DNA of 64,000 bases, from the NCBI GenBank assembly GCA_963706385.1, contig OY970153.1, positions 682,001-746,000 of the forward strand. Direction: 5' to 3'. Each line of letters opens with the position of its first letter. The stretch's first letter is position 1. Below are positions 16,836 to 25,303 of this stretch, piece by piece. The notes below the pieces were generated by a model. The model was not told the DNA's origin and made no database searches. It worked only from the letters and a program-made list of their open reading frames with translations. Made by a program: the position numbers and the translations under genes. The stretch comes from Poindextera sp963706385 (lineage in GTDB: Bacteria; Pseudomonadota; Alphaproteobacteria; Caulobacterales; Caulobacteraceae).

Positions 16836-17726
16836 TCAGGCGCTCGCGGACGCGCCGGCTTGCCGGCGCCGCCGGCGCAGTTCGATCAGCCAGACGCAGA
16901 AGATGGATATCTCGTAGAGCAGCACGCCCGGCAGAGCGAGGGTCATCATGCTGATTGGGTCGGGCGGGGTGAGGATCGCGGCGACCACGAACACCGCGAC
17001 GATGGCGTAGCGGCGCCCCGCGATCAACGTCCTGGCGCTGATCAGGCCGGACAAACCCATCAGCGATAGCACCACCGGCAGTTGGAAACAGAGCCCGAAC
17101 GAGAGCAACAGCGTGGTCACCAGCGTCAGATAGTCCGACACCTTGGGCAAGAGCTCGACCGTGATCGAGCCGGCGCCGACGATCTGCTGATTCAGCGAGA
17201 ACCACAGGACGAATGGCAGCATGATGAAATAGACCAGCGCCGCCCCGGTCAGGAACAGGACCGGCGAGGCGAGCAGGAACGGCAGGAACGCATGCCGCTC
17301 GCGCCGATACAATCCCGGCGCCACGAACCGGTAGAGCTGGAAGGCCAGCACCGGGAAGGTCACCACGATCGCGCCGAACCCGGCCAGTTTGATCTTGGTG
17401 AAGAAGAACTCGAGCGGCGCGGTGAACACCAGGTGAATCGCCGGCGCCTGGGTTAACGGGACCGCCTTCAGCCCCAGCACCGCCAGCAACAGGTCGAAGG
17501 CGCCGTGATGGCCGCCGGGCGCCTTCTGCAGCGCGATCATCCCGGCCGCGCGCTCGAACGGCTCCAGCAGCAGCAGATATATCTGGGTGGCGAAGACGAA
17601 ACAGCCGAGAAAGCCGACCGTCAGGGCCGCCGAACAGACGATCAACCGAGCGCGCAATTCGATCAGATGATCCAACAAAGGCGCGCGGGAGGCCTCGATC
17701 TCATGCTCTTCCTCGGACGAACTCAC
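16836..17726 (-). CDS. tatC: Sec-independent protein translocase TatC
   Basis: TatC recognises twin-arginine signal peptides. The 296-residue product has the conserved N-terminal LLDHLIELRARLIV followed by six membrane segments and the family segment FRFVAPGLY-like (LYRFVAPGLYRRER). It overlaps the tatB stop by 4 bases. The C-terminus is a short basic tail. Confidence 0.96.
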   Translation of the reverse strand: MSSSEEEHEIEASRAPLLDHLIELRARLIVCSAALTVGFLGCFVFATQIYLLLLEPFERAAGMIALQKAPGGHHGAFDLLLAVLGLKAVPLTQAPAIHLVFTAPLEFFFTKIKLAGFGAIVVTFPVLAFQLYRFVAPGLYRRERHAFLPFLLASPVLFLTGAALVYFIMLPFVLWFSLNQQIVGAGSITVELLPKVSDYLTLVTTLLLSFGLCFQLPVVLSLMGLSGLISARTLIAGRRYAIVAVFVVAAILTPPDPISMMTLALPGVLLYEISIFCVWLIELRRRRRQAGASASA

Positions 17727-18082
17727 GAGGACTCGCCCGCGGCCTTGGCCGCCTTGGACCGGGGTTTGCGGACGGCTTTCGGTTTTGGAGCGGGCTCGGC
17801 GGGCGCTTCGACTTCCACGGGCGGCTCGCCCGTGGAGTCGAGCAGAGCGCCGGGCGCCTGTTGCGTATGCCGCAGCGCCTCGACTTCGCGGCGCAGTTCG
17901 TCCAGTTCGGACTGACGGGCCAACTCGTCGAAGCTGGCGCGGAATTCGGCCGCCATGCCGCGCATCTTGCCGATGAACCGGCCAATTCGGCGCATCAGGA
18001 TCGGCAGGTCCTTGGGGCCGATGACGATCAGCGCCAGCGCCCCGATGATCAGGATCTCGAGAAACCGGTCCTCAGGAAACAT
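17723..18082 (-). CDS. tatB: Sec-independent protein translocase TatB
   Basis: TatB works with TatC in substrate recognition. The 119-residue product has one N-terminal membrane helix with the LALIVIGPKDLP signature (Gly-Pro hinge), then an amphipathic helix rich in Arg/Glu (residues about 30-75) and a Pro/Ala/Lys tail. It sits between tatA and tatC. Confidence 0.93.
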   Translation of the reverse strand: MFPEDRFLEILIIGALALIVIGPKDLPILMRRIGRFIGKMRGMAAEFRASFDELARQSELDELRREVEALRHTQQAPGALLDSTGEPPVEVEAPAEPAPKPKAVRKPRSKAAKAAGESS

Positions 18083-18166
18083 GCGGTCGGGGCTCGCTCA
18101 TGGATCGGGCGACGATCAGGCCGGGACCGAGACCCCGGGTTGGGCAACGGCCACGACATGCGGCGT

Positions 18167-18385
18167 TCAGCGAACGCTCGGGTCTTTTTCCGGCGGGGTG
18201 GGCGGCAAGGACGCGTTCGGCTGGGCCGGCGGTGTCGTCGGATGCTCGTCCTTCAGCCCGTCCCTGAACGCCTTTACGCCCTTGGCCGCGTCGCCCATCA
18301 GCGAGGATAGCTTGCCGCCGCCGCCAAACACCAGCAGCAGCACCACGGCCACGATGATCAGATGCCAAGGACTAAGGCCGCCCAT
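18167..18385 (-). CDS. tatA: Sec-independent protein translocase TatA
   Basis: TatA forms the pore-like assembly of the Tat system. The 72-residue product starts MGGLSPWHLIIVAVVLLLVFGGGGKLSSLMGDAA (one membrane helix, then an amphipathic helix) with the usual FGXGK-like hinge and a Pro-rich tail. I chose the ATG at 18385, which has GGAGGT upstream. The gap to tatB is 84 bases. Confidence 0.94.
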   Translation of the reverse strand: MGGLSPWHLIIVAVVLLLVFGGGGKLSSLMGDAAKGVKAFRDGLKDEHPTTPPAQPNASLPPTPPEKDPSVR

Positions 18386-18478
18386 ACGTCTACCTCCAGC
18401 GGGGCGAGCCCGCACGCCTGATCGGCGCCGCGCCGAATTCAACTCGCCAAGGGCCGTCCAACGACCCGCTTTGGCCCC

Positions 18479-18508
18479 AATATAGGTCATTCCAAGGCGC
18501 AGCGCCAA
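18479..18508 (-). promoter_or_regulatory. Putative promoter of tatABC
   Basis: On the minus strand TTGGCG (18503-18508) and TATATT (18479-18484) are 18 bases apart, in the 143-base gap between the GFA-family gene and tatA. The -10 is good and the -35 moderate. It would give tatABC a leader of about 85 bases. Confidence 0.5.
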
Positions 18509-18528
18509 TCGTGCGCGGGGGTGGCGCC

Positions 18529-18939
18529 CTAAAGATCGTACGGCGGGTCCCGATCATGGCGCGGCAGGTCGTCACGGATGTCGAACCAGGCCAGTCGTTC
18601 GCCAACCCAGCCATGCGCGGTGGGCGTCAGGGCGGCGGGGTCATCCAACGATCCCAGCGTGACCCCGACCGACCGGTGTTCGGAATCGGTCATATAGAGG
18701 GATGTCCCGCAATCCCCACAGAACCAGCGCGTCGCCCGCGGCGATGAAGCATACCCCCTCGCCTCCCCAGCGGTGATCTCGAATAGGGCGGGAGGAACCT
18801 GCACCCAGGCGGTGATCGGCGCGCCGCTCACCCGCCGACACTGGACGCAATGGCAATAGTCCACGACGCCGCCGTCCCGCGCCGTCGCCAGGTAGCGCAC
18901 CGCGCCGCACAGGCAACCGCCGGTCAATCGTTGCGCCAT
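18529..18939 (-). CDS. GFA-family (CENP-V/GFA fold) zinc protein
   Basis: Member of the family named for glutathione-dependent formaldehyde-activating enzyme; most members have no proven reaction. The 136-residue product starts MAQRLTGGCLCGAVRYLA and has the cysteine series of the fold: GCLCG, YCHCVQCRRVSG and WFCGDCGTSLY, which bind two zinc ions. I chose the ATG at 18939, 7 bases after the scpB stop; the upstream open frame lies in scpB. The position between scpB and tatA suggests co-transcription but no functional link. Confidence 0.85.
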   Translation of the reverse strand: MAQRLTGGCLCGAVRYLATARDGGVVDYCHCVQCRRVSGAPITAWVQVPPALFEITAGEARGYASSPRATRWFCGDCGTSLYMTDSEHRSVGVTLGSLDDPAALTPTAHGWVGERLAWFDIRDDLPRHDRDPPYDL

Positions 18940-18946
18940 CGCTCGC

Positions 18947-19600
18947 CTACGCCTCGCCCAGGTAGTCCTGGTGGAACTCCGGCGCGTCCGCCGGATCGAG
19001 CGGATCCTCGTCATCCACCGGCGCGCTCGGGTTCGGCACGCTGAAGTTCGCCGGCAGATCCAGGCTCAGCAGGCCCAACGCGCGCATGTCGGCGGCGCCG
19101 GGCAGGTCCGAAAGGCTGGCCAGACCATAGTATTCTAGAAAGGCGTCGGTGGTGGCGAAGGTGATCGGCCGGCCGGGCGCGCGACGGCGCCCGCGCATCC
19201 GCACCAAGCCAAGCTCCAAGAGCGCATCCAGCGTGCCGCGGCTGACCTGAACCCCGCGCACCGCTTCGATGTCGGCGCGGGTCACCGGCTGATGATAGGC
19301 GATGATCGCCAGGGTCTCTTGCGCCACGCGCGATAGCTGGCGCGGCTCCTCGCGCTCCAGCGTCATCAGGAACGCCAGATCCTCCGCCGTCTGAAAGCGC
19401 CAGCGGTCGGCGACGCAGACCAGATTGACTCCCCGCTCGGCGTATCGAGCCTTCAGCGCGACCAGGGCCGCGCCGATATCGGCGCCGTTCGGCAGGCGAG
19501 CGGCGAGGTCGGCCGCGCCGAGCGGCTGGGCGGCGGCGAACAACAGCGCCTCGAGCTGGCGTTCGGTTTCCATCGGCTCGGGGTCTTGGGGCTCGCTCAT
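18947..19600 (-). CDS. scpB: Segregation and condensation protein B
   Basis: ScpB is the winged-helix partner of ScpA in the SMC condensin complex. The 217-residue product contains the signature ETLAIIAYHQPVTRADIEAVRGV and GRRRAPGRPITFATTDAFLEYYGL. The ATG at 19600 overlaps the scpA stop by 4 bases. An Asp/Pro-rich tail follows the folded part. Confidence 0.94.
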   Translation of the reverse strand: MSEPQDPEPMETERQLEALLFAAAQPLGAADLAARLPNGADIGAALVALKARYAERGVNLVCVADRWRFQTAEDLAFLMTLEREEPRQLSRVAQETLAIIAYHQPVTRADIEAVRGVQVSRGTLDALLELGLVRMRGRRRAPGRPITFATTDAFLEYYGLASLSDLPGAADMRALGLLSLDLPANFSVPNPSAPVDDEDPLDPADAPEFHQDYLGEA

Positions 19601-20412
19601 TCGTTTTCCAGATGCAGCGGCCGCGCGCGCAGATAAAGATCGGAGAAGGCCTCCAGCTGGCGAACCTCCAGCGCGCCCTCCTTCACCAGTTCCAGCCCCG
19701 CCGCCAGCGTCGAGGCCAGGCACGAGGCGCGGCTGGCCCCCGCGCTGTCCGGCCCGTCGCCCGCCGGCGCGATCACCTGCAGCGCGGTCCACGCGCTCAT
19801 CTCGGCCAGCTTGGCGCGCAGGCGCCGGCGCGCATCGTCCAACGGATAGGCTTCCGGCCGCGGCGGCTGATAGCGCCGGTCGAAGTCGCGCCGGCGCTGG
19901 CTGGCGTAGGCTTGGATCAGGCCGTAGAGATCGCCTTCGAACGTCACGCGCGCGGTGATCTTGAGCTCGTCGGGATCACCCCGGGGGAAAACGTCGACGC
20001 CAAGTCGAGGGCGGGCGTTCAGCGCCTCGACGGTCCGACGCATGGCGTCGAGCTTGGCCAGGCGGAAGGCCAGGGCCGCGGCCATCTCTTCGGCCGGCGG
20101 CTCGGTGTCGACGGCCTCGGGCTTGGGCAGCAGCAGGCGCGACTTCAGGTAGGCCAGCCACGCGGCCATCACCAGATAGTCCGCGGCCAGAGAAAACTGG
20201 GCCCGCCGCGCCTGGTGCACGAAGGCCAGGTATTGATCGGCCAGCTTGGTCACCGACAACTGCAACAGATCGACCTTCTGGCTGCGCGCCAGGGCCAACA
20301 GCACGTGCAGCGGCCCCTCGTAGCCGTCCAGATCGACGATCAGGGCGACGCCGTCCTCGGCCGCCAGATCAGCCGCGGCGAAATCGAACGCCGGCTGGCA
20401 GGTCGCGCTCAC
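19597..20412 (-). CDS. scpA: Segregation and condensation protein A
   Basis: ScpA is the kleisin subunit that bridges SMC heads. The 271-residue product contains VDLDGYEGPLHVLLALARSQ, LQLSVTKLADQYLAFV and MAAWLAYLKSRLLLP, the N-terminal kleisin signature, and ends in a winged-helix region (FSDLYLRARPLHLE). I chose the GTG at 20412, which overlaps the nagZ stop (GTGA) and places the start just before the conserved region. Confidence 0.94.
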   Translation of the reverse strand: MSATCQPAFDFAAADLAAEDGVALIVDLDGYEGPLHVLLALARSQKVDLLQLSVTKLADQYLAFVHQARRAQFSLAADYLVMAAWLAYLKSRLLLPKPEAVDTEPPAEEMAAALAFRLAKLDAMRRTVEALNARPRLGVDVFPRGDPDELKITARVTFEGDLYGLIQAYASQRRRDFDRRYQPPRPEAYPLDDARRRLRAKLAEMSAWTALQVIAPAGDGPDSAGASRASCLASTLAAGLELVKEGALEVRQLEAFSDLYLRARPLHLENE

Positions 20413-21434
20413 GCCGCCCACCGCCCGTCGAAGGCCGCGTCGAATCGGGCGCGGGCCTCCTCGACATCGAACGGCTCGCTGGCGCGGGCGATGCGGGCGA
20501 GCGCCGCGGCCGCGCGCGCCTTGGCCCGACCGGCCAGGGTCCGGGTCCCGGCCAAAACCTGTTTCATCTCGGTCATGTCGCCGTTGCAGTGCAGGACCAC
20601 GTCGCACCCCGCCGCCAGCGACGCCCTCGCCCGCTCCGTCATGCCGCCGCTCAAAGCCTTCATCGACAGATCATCGCTCATCAACAGCCCATCGAAGCCG
20701 ATCGCGCCGCGGATAACCCGCCGGATCGCGCTGCGCGAGGTGGTCGCGGGCGCGCGCGGATCGATCGCGGCATAGACCACATGCGCGGTCATCGCCATGG
20801 GCATGTCCGACAGCACCTTGAAGGGCGCGAAGTCTCGCGCCTCCAACGCCTCGAGCGAGGCCTCGACCACTGGCAGGGCCAGGTGGCTGTCGGCCATCGC
20901 CCGACCGTGACCAGGAATATGCTTGATCACCGGCAGCACACCGCCCGCGATCAAGCCCTCGGCGGCCGCGCGGCCGAGCCGAGCCACCTCCTCCGGTCCG
21001 GCGGCGTAGGCGCGATCGCCGATCACCTCGTGGCCTCGCGGATCGGGCACATCCAGCACCGGGACACAGTCCACGTTGACCCCCAACGCGGCCAGATCAT
21101 GGGCGATCAGCCGCGCGCCGAGCCGAACGATCTCGCGCCGCAACAGCGGGTCGTTGGCGGCGATCTGCCCGTAGGCCCGTCCGGGCGGATAGCGGCGCCA
21201 GTGCGGTGGGCCGAGCCGCTGGACCCTGCCGCCCTCCTGGTCGATCAGCACCGGCGCGTTGGCCGCCCCGGCGCAGGCCCGCAATTGCTCCACTAGGGCG
21301 CGGACCTGGTCGGGGGTTTCGATATTGCGGCCGAACAGGATGAAGCCCCAGGGCCGCGCCTCGCGGAACAGGGCGCGCTCCTCCACCGTCAGGCTCGGAC
21401 CCGAACAGCCAAGGATGGCGGCGGCGATGGTCAC
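20409..21434 (-). CDS. nagZ: Beta-N-acetylhexosaminidase NagZ
   Basis: NagZ removes N-acetylglucosamine from muropeptides during cell-wall recycling in the cytoplasm. The 341-residue GH3 protein has PWGFILFGRNIETPDQV, DQEGGRVQRL, the catalytic loop KHIPGHGRAMADSH and the nucleophile region LLMSDDLSMKAL. It lies 10 bases after the SPOR-domain gene. Confidence 0.95.
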   Translation of the reverse strand: MTIAAAILGCSGPSLTVEERALFREARPWGFILFGRNIETPDQVRALVEQLRACAGAANAPVLIDQEGGRVQRLGPPHWRRYPPGRAYGQIAANDPLLRREIVRLGARLIAHDLAALGVNVDCVPVLDVPDPRGHEVIGDRAYAAGPEEVARLGRAAAEGLIAGGVLPVIKHIPGHGRAMADSHLALPVVEASLEALEARDFAPFKVLSDMPMAMTAHVVYAAIDPRAPATTSRSAIRRVIRGAIGFDGLLMSDDLSMKALSGGMTERARASLAAGCDVVLHCNGDMTEMKQVLAGTRTLAGRAKARAAAALARIARASEPFDVEEARARFDAAFDGRWAA

Positions 21435-21444
21435 CTGCGCGGCC

Positions 21445-22308
21445 TCATTTGACGAAGCACGGCTTGTTCTTGGCCTTCAGCGCCGCACAGAAGCTCGCCG
21501 CGTCGGCCTTGGAGGCGAAGCCGACGACGGTGGCGCGGTAGAAGGTCTTGCCGTCCTTGGTCGCCGTCTCGATCTTGAGGGTCTTGCCCGCCGTCATTCC
21601 CGGCAGGGCGCTGACATCATCGCGCCAGCCTGTCCGCGCCAGGTCCCAAGACGAGAAGGCGCCGATCTGGACCATCGCTCCGCCGCTGATCGAGGCCGGC
21701 GCCCGGGGCGCGGACGGTTCCGGCTTGGCGGCGTCGACCGTCTTGGGCGACGCATTGGCCGCGAGCGTCGCGGCGGGCTTGACCGGGGCGGCGGGCGCGC
21801 GGTCTCGGGGCGACGGAGCGGAACGAGCTGCGATCGCGTGGTCGGTGAGATCACCGGCGTTTGGCGGCAACGCGGGCGGCGCGCTGGCGGGTCCCCGCAG
21901 CGTCGCCGATGCGACCGCCGGCGACGGCGCGGATCGCGCGCTCGGCAACGGCGCCGGCTGTTCGGGCGGCGGCTCGAAGCTCGGCGCCGGCGGAGCCTCA
22001 CTGGCCGGGACGGTCTCGGCCTTGTAGATTTGCAGACCCGCGGTCTGGTCGTCGGCGGCCGCGCCCGAGGACGGGGCGGACTTGGTCTGGCTGACCGGCG
22101 CGCCGACCAACTCCGGCGCCTGGCCGGCGTGTCTCATGCCGTGACGATAGAATACGAATATGCCAACGATCGGCGCCAGCAGGATGATCGCGCTGACCAG
22201 CAGGGTCAGCAGCGCGGGCCCGCCGCGCCCGCCTCGCGAGCGGCGCGCGTCGAACGCCAGAGGCGCGTCGGTCTGGGGCGTATAGGCGCCGCGGTCTTGA
22301 TCGGACAT
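21445..22308 (-). CDS. ftsN: SPOR-domain bitopic membrane protein, probable FtsN
   Basis: Probable cell-division protein that binds denuded glycan at the septum. The 287-residue product has a short cytoplasmic N-terminus, one membrane helix (about 32-53, LLTLLVSAIILLAPIVGIFV), a long Pro/Ala/Ser-rich periplasmic linker (about 60-205), and a C-terminal SPOR domain (MVQIGAFSSWDLARTGW to NKPCFVK). This layout, with nagZ and scpAB downstream, fits the alphaproteobacterial FtsN locus as I recall it; the naming is inference, the SPOR domain is clear. Confidence 0.75.
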   Translation of the reverse strand: MSDQDRGAYTPQTDAPLAFDARRSRGGRGGPALLTLLVSAIILLAPIVGIFVFYRHGMRHAGQAPELVGAPVSQTKSAPSSGAAADDQTAGLQIYKAETVPASEAPPAPSFEPPPEQPAPLPSARSAPSPAVASATLRGPASAPPALPPNAGDLTDHAIAARSAPSPRDRAPAAPVKPAATLAANASPKTVDAAKPEPSAPRAPASISGGAMVQIGAFSSWDLARTGWRDDVSALPGMTAGKTLKIETATKDGKTFYRATVVGFASKADAASFCAALKAKNKPCFVK

Positions 22309-22409
22309 GCGATGGCTCCAAAGCGCGGAATCGGCGAATCAGGCCGATCCCGCAGTTTACGGGAGCCGGCCGCGCCGCTTAAGCCGCAGTCGGTTCACTT
22401 CTCGCGCCG

Positions 22410-23600
22410 TCAGTTCCAGATCTCGAGATTGAACAGGCGCTTGTGCTCCTCGATGGCGAAGCGGTCGGTCATGCCGGCGATGTAGTCGCACACCACCCGA
22501 GCGCATCCGGCCTCATCCAAGCCGTCCGCCCGATCGAACCATTCGGTCGGCAGCACGCCCGGCTCGGCCATGAACAGCCTGAACATCTCGGCGAGAATGC
22601 GGCGCGCCTGGCTGCGGCTGCGGTTCACCCGATAATGCCGGTACATGCGCTGGTGCAGGAACTGCCGCAGCCGGGCGAGGTCCTCGGCCATCTCGGGGGT
22701 GAAGCAGACCAGCATCCGCCCCAGCATCCGCACATCCTCGGCCGAACCGATCCCGGCCTCCTGGACGTTGCGGCGGGTCTGGCCCAGAACGTCGTCGATC
22801 ATCTCGCCGATCATCCGGCGCACGCCTTCCAGGCGCATCATCCGGTCGTCCAGCCCCGGCCGCTCGGCCTTCAGCGCCCGCAGGATCGGGCCGATCAGCG
22901 GCACATGGACCAGATCGTCCAGGCCGAACAGGCCCGCCTGCCAGCCGTCGTCCACGTCGTGGTTGTTGTAGGCGATGTCGTCGGAGATCGCCGCGACCTG
23001 CGCCTCGGCCGAGGCGAAACCGTCCAGGCGAAGATCGAAACCGGCGTTGAGTTCGGCCACCGCCCGCCAGGACGGCCGCTCGAGCCGGTCGCTCACCGGC
23101 CCGTTGTGCTTGACGATGCCTTCCAGGCTCTCCCAGGTCAGGTTCAGGCCGGCGAAATCCGCGTACCGGACCTCCAGCTCGGTCACCACGCGCAAGGTCT
23201 GGACGTTGTGGTCGAACCCGCCGTGGGACGCCATGCAGATGTCCAGCTCCTCCTCGCCGGCGTGGCCGAACGGGGGGTGGCCCAGGTCGTGCGCCAGCGC
23301 CACCGCCTCGGCGAGGTCGTCGTCCAGGCCCAGCGCCCTGGCCAGCGACCGGGCGATCTGGGCGACCTCCAGCGAATGGGTCAGGCGGGTGCGGAAATGA
23401 TCGCCCTCGTGGGCGACGAACACCTGGGTCTTCTCCTTCAGCCGCCGGAACGCCGAGGTGTGGATGATCCGGTCGCGGTCGCGGGCGAACGGCGTGCGCG
23501 TGCGGCTCGCCGGCTCGGGCCAGGCGCGGCCCAGGGAACGCGCCGGATCGCAGGCGAAGGGGGCGCGACGGCCCAGATCGGCGAACGGCTCCGTGGTCAT
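22410..23600 (-). CDS. dgt: Deoxyguanosinetriphosphate triphosphohydrolase-like protein
   Basis: HD-domain enzyme that releases triphosphate from dNTPs. The 396-residue product has RTRLTHSLEVAQIARSLAR and AVALAHDLGHPPFGHAGEE, supplying the H...HD...D metal ligands, and the family segment FDHNVQTLRVVTELE. I chose the ATG at 23600, preceded by GGAGG; a start seven codons upstream is weaker. It is divergent from erpA. Confidence 0.92.
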   Translation of the reverse strand: MTTEPFADLGRRAPFACDPARSLGRAWPEPASRTRTPFARDRDRIIHTSAFRRLKEKTQVFVAHEGDHFRTRLTHSLEVAQIARSLARALGLDDDLAEAVALAHDLGHPPFGHAGEEELDICMASHGGFDHNVQTLRVVTELEVRYADFAGLNLTWESLEGIVKHNGPVSDRLERPSWRAVAELNAGFDLRLDGFASAEAQVAAISDDIAYNNHDVDDGWQAGLFGLDDLVHVPLIGPILRALKAERPGLDDRMMRLEGVRRMIGEMIDDVLGQTRRNVQEAGIGSAEDVRMLGRMLVCFTPEMAEDLARLRQFLHQRMYRHYRVNRSRSQARRILAEMFRLFMAEPGVLPTEWFDRADGLDEAGCARVVCDYIAGMTDRFAIEEHKRLFNLEIWN

Positions 23601-23624
23601 GCGGCCTCCTTGCGTCCCCACCCC

Positions 23625-23652
23625 TTACACCTGGGCGCGGCGCGCCTAATAT
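23625..23652 (+). promoter_or_regulatory. Tentative promoter of erpA
   Basis: TTACAC (23625-23630) and TAATAT (23647-23652) are 16 bases apart in the 79-base divergent gap between dgt and erpA. The AT-rich core could also serve as a -10 for dgt on the other strand. Weak evidence. Confidence 0.35.
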
Positions 23653-23679
23653 AGGATGATCGCCAATCGCGGAGTCCCG

Positions 23680-24009
23680 ATGAACGCGCCCGTCACCCTT
23701 TCACGGTCCGCCGCCGAACGCATCCGCGCCATCGCCGCGCGAGAGGGCCGGCCGCTGATGCTGCGCGTGGCGGTCGAGGGCGGCGGTTGCTCGGGCTTTC
23801 AGTACCAGTTCGACCTGGTGGATGCGGCCGAGGCCGACGACCTGAAGATCGAGCGCGACGGAGCCGCCGCCGTGGTCGACATCGTCTCCCTGGCCCTGCT
23901 TACCGGCTCGGAGATCGACTTCGTCGACGAACTGGCCGGCGCGGAATTCCGCGTGCGCAACCCGAACGCCAAGTCCAGCTGCGGCTGCGGGGTGAGCTTT
24001 TCGGTCTGA
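23680..24009 (+). CDS. erpA: Iron-sulfur cluster insertion protein ErpA
   Basis: A-type carrier that delivers Fe-S clusters to apoproteins. The 109-residue product starts MNAPVTLSRSAAERIRAIAA and has the three conserved cysteines in GGGCSGFQY and SSCGCGVSFSV. I chose the ATG at 23680, which has GGAG 6 bases upstream. It may also be labelled IscA-like; the C-terminal CGCG pattern favours ErpA/IscA over SufA only weakly. Confidence 0.9.
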   Translation: MNAPVTLSRSAAERIRAIAAREGRPLMLRVAVEGGGCSGFQYQFDLVDAAEADDLKIERDGAAAVVDIVSLALLTGSEIDFVDELAGAEFRVRNPNAKSSCGCGVSFSV

Positions 24010-24083
24010 GGCGTTGCGCGGGCGCATGCGAGACCGCTGGCTTCGTCTGCTTACGGCCGGACGCCAATGGGCGATGTTCGACC

Positions 24084-24554
24084 CTAAGCCGTCGCGTCCT
24101 CCAACAGGGGCTGAAGTTCGAACGCCAACTCTTTGGTGAAAATCGAGCCGTAGAGCCCAACTGCGGTATCGAACGCGATTTCAATGTCGCCACTGACTGG
24201 GCCCGCACAGGTTTGCCAGTCAGATGCAGCTCCGTCAGTTTCGAGCCGCCGGATGATAAGCTCCGAGATTATCGACCCAGCATCACCCTCCAATTTGACG
24301 CCCGTCACGCCGCGCATCCGCAAGGTCACCGACGCGTGCCGATCCAGAACGTAAAATCCCTCCGCATCGATCTTGCTGGTCATTCTGTAGGTACGGATGG
24401 TGAGGATGCCGTTGCCCTCAGACAGCTCCAGTCGCTCCAAGGTACCGTCGTGGAAGACGGGGCAGAAGCCGAACCAATCAATGACGGTTTGGCCCCCGGG
24501 CAGGGAAGCAAACAGGCTCTCGTCAGTGGCCCAATCGGAAGACGACATAACCAT
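24084..24554 (-). CDS. Imm50-like protein (SFHD motif)
   Basis: The 156-residue product resembles the Imm50 family of polymorphic-toxin immunity proteins in its N-terminal part, IDWFGFCPVFHDGTLERLEL, a variant of the WF...P.FHDAEV...L motif. It has no signal peptide or membrane segment. No toxin gene is adjacent on this side, so it would be an orphan immunity gene or a member with another role. Its base composition looks lower in GC than the neighbouring core genes, and it sits beside a ParDE pair, suggesting a short acquired insert. Family assignment is from motif memory only. Confidence 0.55.
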   Translation of the reverse strand: MVMSSSDWATDESLFASLPGGQTVIDWFGFCPVFHDGTLERLELSEGNGILTIRTYRMTSKIDAEGFYVLDRHASVTLRMRGVTGVKLEGDAGSIISELIIRRLETDGAASDWQTCAGPVSGDIEIAFDTAVGLYGSIFTKELAFELQPLLEDATA

Positions 24555-24630
24555 TGGATCGCATTACCAGGAAGTCAGTGGGTTGTCCGCTTTCCCACCC
24601 ACCGTGGCTGTTCGGAGCGTCCGCCTGTCA

Positions 24631-24930
24631 TCAGTCTTCCGGTACGAGGAGCCGTCTGTAATCCTGGGCGCCGTTGATGATGCGCAGGATGAAGATCGTG
24701 TCCCCATCCATGCGGAAGAAAATCAGATAGCTCCCGTGCACGCGACGCCGGATGCCCAGACGCTCGTAACGCGGCACGAGCGGATAGGCGTTCGGAAAAT
24801 CGACGAGCCCGAGCGCCGAGGCGCGCAACTCGTCGACGAAGGAAACCGCCCGCCGAGGGTTGTCCCGCGCGATATGGTCGCCGATCTGCTCCAGGCCATC
24901 CTCCGCCTCGCGGGTGAAGACGACCCTCAC
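24631..24930 (-). CDS. parE: ParE-type toxin of a ParDE toxin-antitoxin pair
   Basis: RelE/ParE superfamily toxin; ParE members poison DNA gyrase. The 99-residue product has the family layout: MRVVFTREAEDGLEQIGDHI, a helical hairpin, then the sheet core RRRVHGSYLIFFRMDGDTIFILRIINGAQD. It overlaps the antitoxin gene by 4 bases (ATGA), the usual antitoxin-first order. Target not provable from sequence. Confidence 0.88.
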   Translation of the reverse strand: MRVVFTREAEDGLEQIGDHIARDNPRRAVSFVDELRASALGLVDFPNAYPLVPRYERLGIRRRVHGSYLIFFRMDGDTIFILRIINGAQDYRRLLVPED

Positions 24931-25208
24931 CGCTTCCCGCGCGTCTCCGCCATCGCGGCGTATTTTGCGTGCAGGCGATCAAACACCGCTTCGCCCTCCG
25001 TCACGCGGCCAGCGTCGGCGTCGGCGAGCGCGCGCTCGATCGATAAGTCGAGCGAGGCCAGCCAGCGTTGCTGGTCCTCCGTCGCCGCCTGATCCTTGCG
25101 GATCAGATCGCGCACGTAGTCGCTCACGGTGGCGTATCTGCCGCTTTCGATGCGCGACTGAATCCAATCGCGCATGGGGTCCGGAACCGAAACGTTCATT
25201 GTGGCCAT
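24927..25208 (-). CDS. parD: ParD-type antitoxin
   Basis: Ribbon-helix-helix antitoxin that binds ParE and represses the operon. The 93-residue product starts MATMNVSVPDPMRDWIQSRI, with the beta strand and helices of the RHH fold (ESGRYATVSDYVRDLIRKDQ), and a C-terminal toxin-binding helix. I chose the ATG at 25208 since AGGAGA lies 5-8 bases upstream; an ATG three codons later is possible. Candidate operator repeats lie just upstream. Confidence 0.88.
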   Translation of the reverse strand: MATMNVSVPDPMRDWIQSRIESGRYATVSDYVRDLIRKDQAATEDQQRWLASLDLSIERALADADAGRVTEGEAVFDRLHAKYAAMAETRGKR

Positions 25209-25225
25209 AGGAATCTCCTATCGCA

Positions 25226-25256
25226 TGATGGCACAAAATGGCAAAAAACGCCATCA
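25226..25256 (-). promoter_or_regulatory. Candidate ParD operator
   Basis: TGATGGC (25226-25232) and GCCATCA (25250-25256) form an inverted repeat, with a third half-site ATGGC between them (25238-25242). They lie 18-48 bases upstream of parD, in an A-rich stretch that should hold its promoter. Ribbon-helix-helix antitoxins commonly autorepress through such half-sites. Confidence 0.5.
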
Positions 25257-25303
25257 GAACCCCGCCCCTTGACTCCGGCCCGCGCGGCGATTGCAACAGG
25301 CCC

